DNA from: Morchella semilibera
Taxonomy: Eukaryota; Ascomycota; Pezizomycetes; Pezizales; Morchellaceae
Direction: 5' to 3'
DNA: 64,000 nucleotides
Assembly: GCA_009192285.1 (NCBI GenBank)
Contig: CM018604.1
Location: forward strand, 5,117,746-5,181,745
Below, piece after piece: positions 59,825-64,000 of this stretch. Under the pieces are notes generated by a model. That model was not told the origin of the DNA. It was given only the letters and a program-made list of their open reading frames with translations, and made no database searches. The position numbers and the translations under genes are program-made. Every line of letters begins with the position of its first letter. The stretch's first letter is position 1.

Positions 59825-61645
59825 ATGTCCAACATGGAAAACTTTCTTGAATTCAACATTGTGACATACACGCTTGTCACTGTGGTGCTAGGCCTACTTT
59901 TAGTGCCCATCTTCTGGCAGACCGATCCTGATATCCACCCACTTATTCTCCACCGGCAATCTAATGTTGCCCCGTATGTTTCCTTCTAGGTTTTTTTTTT
60001 TGAGCTTTGCCTGGCATTTCTAATACCATGATAACAATAGTATCCGTAACCCCAAAGAGAGTGCTATCCACCGTTCAAATAATGTTCCGTTCAGTCAGCC
60101 CTTCGTTACTGGCCTAAACCTTGCTACCGAACAGAAATTCCAAAATCGTGATGGCGATATCCGTGACATCTGGAAACTGGCCATTGAGAAGGGGAATGGA
60201 AAGATCCTTAGTGTCCGAGGAGTTGATATTCACGAAATCGATATGGGTTTGTTTGATCATAACTCAAACTATAAAATATCTATGGAATTGTATTCCTAAC
60301 TGCACTATTTCTTTACATAGCGGACCTGACGGCAAATATTCACTCCCTTGGAAGCCACCTTGCCTCGATTCCCGGCGCGAAACGGGTTGCTATCTACCTC
60401 GCGAACGATATCGAGAATATCGTGGCTACTTTCGCATGTGCTTTCTACAATCTTCATCTTCTTATTTTGCCATTCGACCAAACTGCCTCCGGTACCTCGG
60501 TAAATGAACTCCTAAAGCGTGGTGAACCCGATGTCCTCATTGCACCTGCCGGACAGCTCCCACTCAAAGATGTCGAAGGGGTACCCCTAAAACAGCTGAT
60601 TTATGTCGTCGAACGTGGTTCCCAGCACCTAGATTTCAACTCGCCTCCCGGATCCAGTGTCAAAACGGCTATCTACCATGAGATCATCAAGACCCCCGGC
60701 AGTCCGCCTCCCAGCGAACCTATCGACCTCAAAACTCAGTCGGTGTTCACTTTCGCAACCAACTTCATCGGAGATACCAAGAAGATCGAGATTGTTCCAT
60801 TCAGCCACCGCAACATCATAGCAGGTGTTGCGTCTGTAATCCATGCGCTGCCCAAGAATGAGCAGCTTACCAAGAACGATATCTTCATCCCGGCAGACAC
60901 CCTCAGTGACCTATACACCCGCATCAATACCTACGCAGCTCTCGTATCCGGTGCAACGCTCGCCCTAAATCCCGTCAGTGGCTCCTCCGCCGACTTTGAG
61001 AAATGCGTGGCGCGTGTGCGCCCCACGGTCATCGTTGCATCCCCTAACACACTCGATGAGGTTCATCGTAAGACCGTGGGGAGTCAGATGGAGATGTGGC
61101 ACGGCATCATCCACTTCTTCCAATCCCGCACGCTCACCGTCCACGGCTCAATCCCCAAAGGTAACTTCTGGACCCGTGTTAACGACTACGCGCGCCCTTC
61201 TGCGGGCAACCCAAGCCGCCTGCGCCTAATCATCACCGCTGAGTCCGCTGGGGACCTTGAATCTAAGCCATTAAACTCTGAGGATCTCTCCGACCTACGC
61301 GTGTTCTTCGGTTGTAAGGTCGTATACGGCCTCAAGCATTTCCGTGTTGCGGGTCCTATCTGTCAAACACATATCTATGACTACCGCGTGCAGCCCCAGA
61401 TCCCCAAGCCGAGTCGCAAGAAGGGCGTGCTGAAACGATGCGCTCATTTTGGACCTGTCGCACCGGGGTGCGAGGTTATCACAAGGGACTACATGGAGTA
61501 CAGTGCTGCCGACGAGGGCGGGAGTAGGGGTGAGATCGTCGTGAGGGGGCTGACGGTTAGTGGGGCGGGGAGTGGAGGGACAGGTGAGGTGATGTTGGGC
61601 GTTGTGGGGAGGTGGTGGCCGGAAGGCGTGTTGAGTTATGTTTGA
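59825..61645 (+). CDS. AMP-binding (acyl-CoA synthetase-like) membrane protein, signature degenerate
   Basis: Three exons: 59825-59973, 60041-60246 and 60321-61645; 559 residues. The start at 59825 adds three residues over 59834 in the same frame. An N-terminal helix 'VTYTLVTVVLGLLLVPIFW' anchors it, as in long-chain acyl-CoA synthetases. The fold is recognisable by 'KRVAIYLANDIENIVATFAC', 'VFTFATNFIGDTKKIEIVPF' followed by 'SHRNIIAGV', and the late 'GEIVVRGLTVSG'. However, the P-loop that normally reads YTSGTTGxPKG is not present in that form, and the C-terminal lid is short and ends soon after 'VMLGVVGRWW'. So it may lack ligase activity and act as an acyl- or nucleotide-binding scaffold; this is inference. 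No sign of frameshift. Confidence 0.8.
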
Positions 61646-62707
61646 GCGGGTGTTTGCGTGCATCGAGATAGGCAGCTAGGTTTTTGGCTTAATTTGTGGT
61701 TTATTTTGTTTAAGCTGTTTTTGAGGATCGATCCACTGAGCTGATTTAATGTCGCCATTCTTATTATTATTATTATTTTTTTGTTTTTGTTTTTTTCATT
61801 TACTTTGCGCTGTGGCGGGATACGTGCTGGTGCTTGGTGCTGCTGAAGATTTCCAATCTGCAATTCTGTTTCGTGATGTCTTGTGCCTAATATTGGAGAG
61901 GTTGAAATTCCACATGGGAGACACCAAGCCAAGGAGGCCAGGAGAAGACTGGGCTGGTTATTTACCGCCAATAGCCACCCGACATTTTGTTGAGTGGGTC
62001 CCTACCGAGGCAACACTACGCTGGGCAGGGATAGACTCAGGTAGGCACAGAAGCGCGTCGGGTAGTCTCATACCTAGACTGTTTTGTCTTCAGGTAAACA
62101 TCGTAAACAAAACGCCCAATATAAACTAAATACCCCTCTTAAAGAATCTCGAGCTCCCTATGTAGATATCTGCACACGGACAAGTAGATATCTAGTAGCT
62201 ACATACATCTACGATTGCGCATTGCTTGGCAATTGGGCAATTTTTTTTCCTTTTCTCGGTCTGAATCCATTGTCAGAGCGAGAAATGCAGGTACCACGGT
62301 ACCTTCCACACGCCCCGTCAAAGCTCTCTTCAGACACACATACGTAGAGAGGCACTTACTTACATACCTTGACACCCGTGGAGTATTTCCCCAGCCGATC
62401 CAGCCCATCGATTTATGCCGATTTATGCCACAAAGGGGAATAAGTTGACGTACTTCGACTTCCTTTCCCATTCCATCAATCGTCCCTCTACCCACCCCCA
62501 GATTACAGGAGCACCGTTGCAACGGGAACTTTCCCCAACCCCTGTATGTTCCGCCCCCTATGTCTAAGTTCCACAGCCAGAGTCCGACCACAACTTGATT
62601 GAATAGCACTCATCTTTTCAACCTGTTTATCCTTCTCTTCTGCCCATCCATCCAATGTGTACAGAACTTCACCTCACAACTCCACCGGAATAATTGTATA
62701 TTTCACA
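61646..62707. other. intergenic between the AMP-binding gene and the DUF4048 gene
   Basis: ORF 61749-62129 begins in a TTA/T-rich run and lacks family features, so it is not called. Nothing else seen. Confidence 0.4.
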
Positions 62708-64000
62708 ATGGAGGATATCTCATCCATGCACGGCCTAGATATGACCCGCGGCCCTCTCTCCCCTCCCCCGACTGCCGGGCCTCGACCCATGGGTGGGGAC
62801 GGGACCATAACGCCTCCAGGAGCACCTCTCAAGCGTTCTCTATCTATCCCTCAGAAACGCCTCTCACTTTCTTTCCCTATACTCCCTGCCGGCTCAAATC
62901 TCTCCCCCCGTGGCGCCCCTCCCTCTCCCATATACTCGCCAAAGCACCAGCAAGATGTGGATAAACCGCTTACACCTGATGACCCAATGGCCTTTCTAAC
63001 TGCTCTTGCAGCACAGGAACGGCGAGTGTTGGAGCTGAAGGAAGAGCTGGGGAAGGCCGAGACTGAGCTTAGTCGGCTAAAGAGGCAGTGGGCGGTCCAT
63101 GAAGCAACTATGAAGCTACATGAGATCACACCAACAGAACGGCTACGACCATTAAATACGTCGATTGCGGCGGCAGAAGGTGGAATACATAGCCCAGGAC
63201 GGGAGCAGTACCAGGCAAGAGTGAGCCCGGCGACCGGGAGGAAGGTATCGAGCCAGAGACACACGAGGACCCTCAGTTTACTAGCAGGGAGTAGAGACGA
63301 TGCGCCGCCGGCACTAGTTAAACGACATACTATTGCACATTCAGCGTCGAGCCCACTATCTGATGCGGACAAGGAGAAGAGGAACAGCCAAGATGCGTTA
63401 TTAAGAACAGGGAAGCAAATGGCGGAGGACTTCAAAGAAGGTTTATGGACCTTCATTGAGGACCTCCGACAAGCAACTGTCGGCGATGAAGCGATTAGTT
63501 CGACAGTAAATAGCACTGGAATTCGTGCATCACCCAACGTCACCAGATCTACATCACCAAGAATATCAACAAGGAGCGGCTCGCCCGCCAGCAGCCTCAA
63601 AAGGGAGAAAAGGAAGGAAGAATCTCTGATCGACTTCGGAGATGACGACAATAAATCTGCTACGAACAGGATCGAGGAGGAGGAGAACCTACTACTCGAC
63701 GATCCCTCATCCGCATACTCTTCAGCTTCCAACCTGCGGTGGAGCACTGGCACTATCAACTCCGACACCTTGATGTCGTCATCGTCGCGCTCTAGCACGC
63801 CCAGAACAAGCACAAGGTTCGAATCTCTCTCCACCTCCTCACTTTCCTCTCTCCTCATCCCTTCCTCCATCCTTATACTGGCCCTCTCTCTTTCTCGGAA
63901 CATCTGGACTAAATCTCGTGCGATCCTTCTCTTGGTGCAGTTCTACAACATCAAACGCAATCTGGAATCAGGCCGTGGTGGCTACAACGCTGAAGAAGGC
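62708..64000 (+). CDS. DUF4048 fungal protein (partial, C-terminus beyond right edge)
   Basis: Exons 62708-63816 and 63941 onward to the edge; at least 389 residues. The N-terminus is Ser/Pro-rich with 'PLKRSLSIPQKRLSLSFPIL', then the conserved coil 'DPMAFLTALAAQERRVLELK' and 'EELGKAETELSRLKRQWAVH', the hallmark I associate with fungal DUF4048 proteins. A second conserved helix is 'ALLRTGKQMAEDFKEGLWTF'. Acidic and Ser-rich linkers follow, and exon 2 gives 'TTSNAIWNQAVVATTLKKA' at the edge. The 124-bp intron (GTTCGA to GTGCAG) keeps frame. Function is not known. Confidence 0.85.
   Translation, partial: MEDISSMHGLDMTRGPLSPPPTAGPRPMGGDGTITPPGAPLKRSLSIPQKRLSLSFPILPAGSNLSPRGAPPSPIYSPKHQQDVDKPLTPDDPMAFLTALAAQERRVLELKEELGKAETELSRLKRQWAVHEATMKLHEITPTERLRPLNTSIAAAEGGIHSPGREQYQARVSPATGRKVSSQRHTRTLSLLAGSRDDAPPALVKRHTIAHSASSPLSDADKEKRNSQDALLRTGKQMAEDFKEGLWTFIEDLRQATVGDEAISSTVNSTGIRASPNVTRSTSPRISTRSGSPASSLKREKRKEESLIDFGDDDNKSATNRIEEEENLLLDDPSSAYSSASNLRWSTGTINSDTLMSSSSRSSTPRTSTRFESLSTSSLSSLLIPSSILILALSLSRNIWTKSRAILLLVQFYNIKRNLESGRGGYNAEEG

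Noticed and set aside
61749-62129. 126-codon ORF
   Set aside because: Starts in a TTA/T-rich tract that gives a false signal-peptide look; the rest lacks any motif.

Overview
The window is nuclear DNA from a filamentous ascomycete (Pezizomycotina). It has short introns (mostly 48-90 bp, with CTAAC or CTGAC branch points just upstream of AG), a HapX-type bZIP iron regulator with cysteine-rich regions, NUXM, a Trp-rich small secreted cysteine protein typical of such fungi, and housekeeping proteins of fungal type. The exact lineage is inference; an early-diverging group such as Pezizomycetes would fit, but nothing here proves it. No bacterial, organellar or viral gene was seen.

I rebuilt exon structures by hand from reading frame, GT/AG sites, branch points and protein similarity, so many genes are joined across introns. 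Left part (1-15000): a partial F-box gene (-), TOM22 (-), a small unrecognised gene (+), ATP5/OSCP (+), SmF (-) beside PRP21 (+), GCD6/eIF2B-epsilon (-), SEC62 (+), NMT1 (+). Middle (15000-35700): hapX (+), QTRT2-like (-), NUXM (+), glucosidase II alpha (-), TAD3 (+), a coiled-coil protein (+), PPX1 (-), an eEF1A-methyltransferase-like gene (+), a DUF1279 mitochondrial protein (+).

Right part (35700-64000): a gene-poor stretch, a small secreted cysteine-rich (hydrophobin-like) protein (+), TRM8 (+), an Hsp20 with a perfect heat-shock element (+), tRNA-Gln(UUG), TIM22 (-), NDK1 with three micro-exons (-), a GH1 beta-glucosidase (+), a small two-helix membrane protein (-), GID7/WDR26 (-), POM34 (-), a degenerate AMP-binding protein (+), and a partial DUF4048 gene (+).

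Most genes are unrelated housekeeping functions, often arranged as divergent pairs: TOM22/small gene, SmF/PRP21 (both splicing), GCD6/SEC62, QTRT2/NUXM, ROT2/TAD3, PPX1/methyltransferase, POM34/AMP-binding. Both twin-membrane import components TOM22 and TIM22, and three tRNA-modifying enzymes (QTRT2, TAD3, TRM8), lie in the window but far apart, so I read this as chance.

The most unusual signals are a 1.09-kb stretch upstream of GID7 with no ATG at all on the gene's strand, about 16 copies of the 8-mer TACATGTA that all lie outside coding sequence (including a perfect 24-bp palindrome), a probable new small membrane-protein gene missed by simple ORF calling, SreA-like GATA sites upstream of hapX, and consecutive 9-, 14- and 8-nt exons in NDK1.
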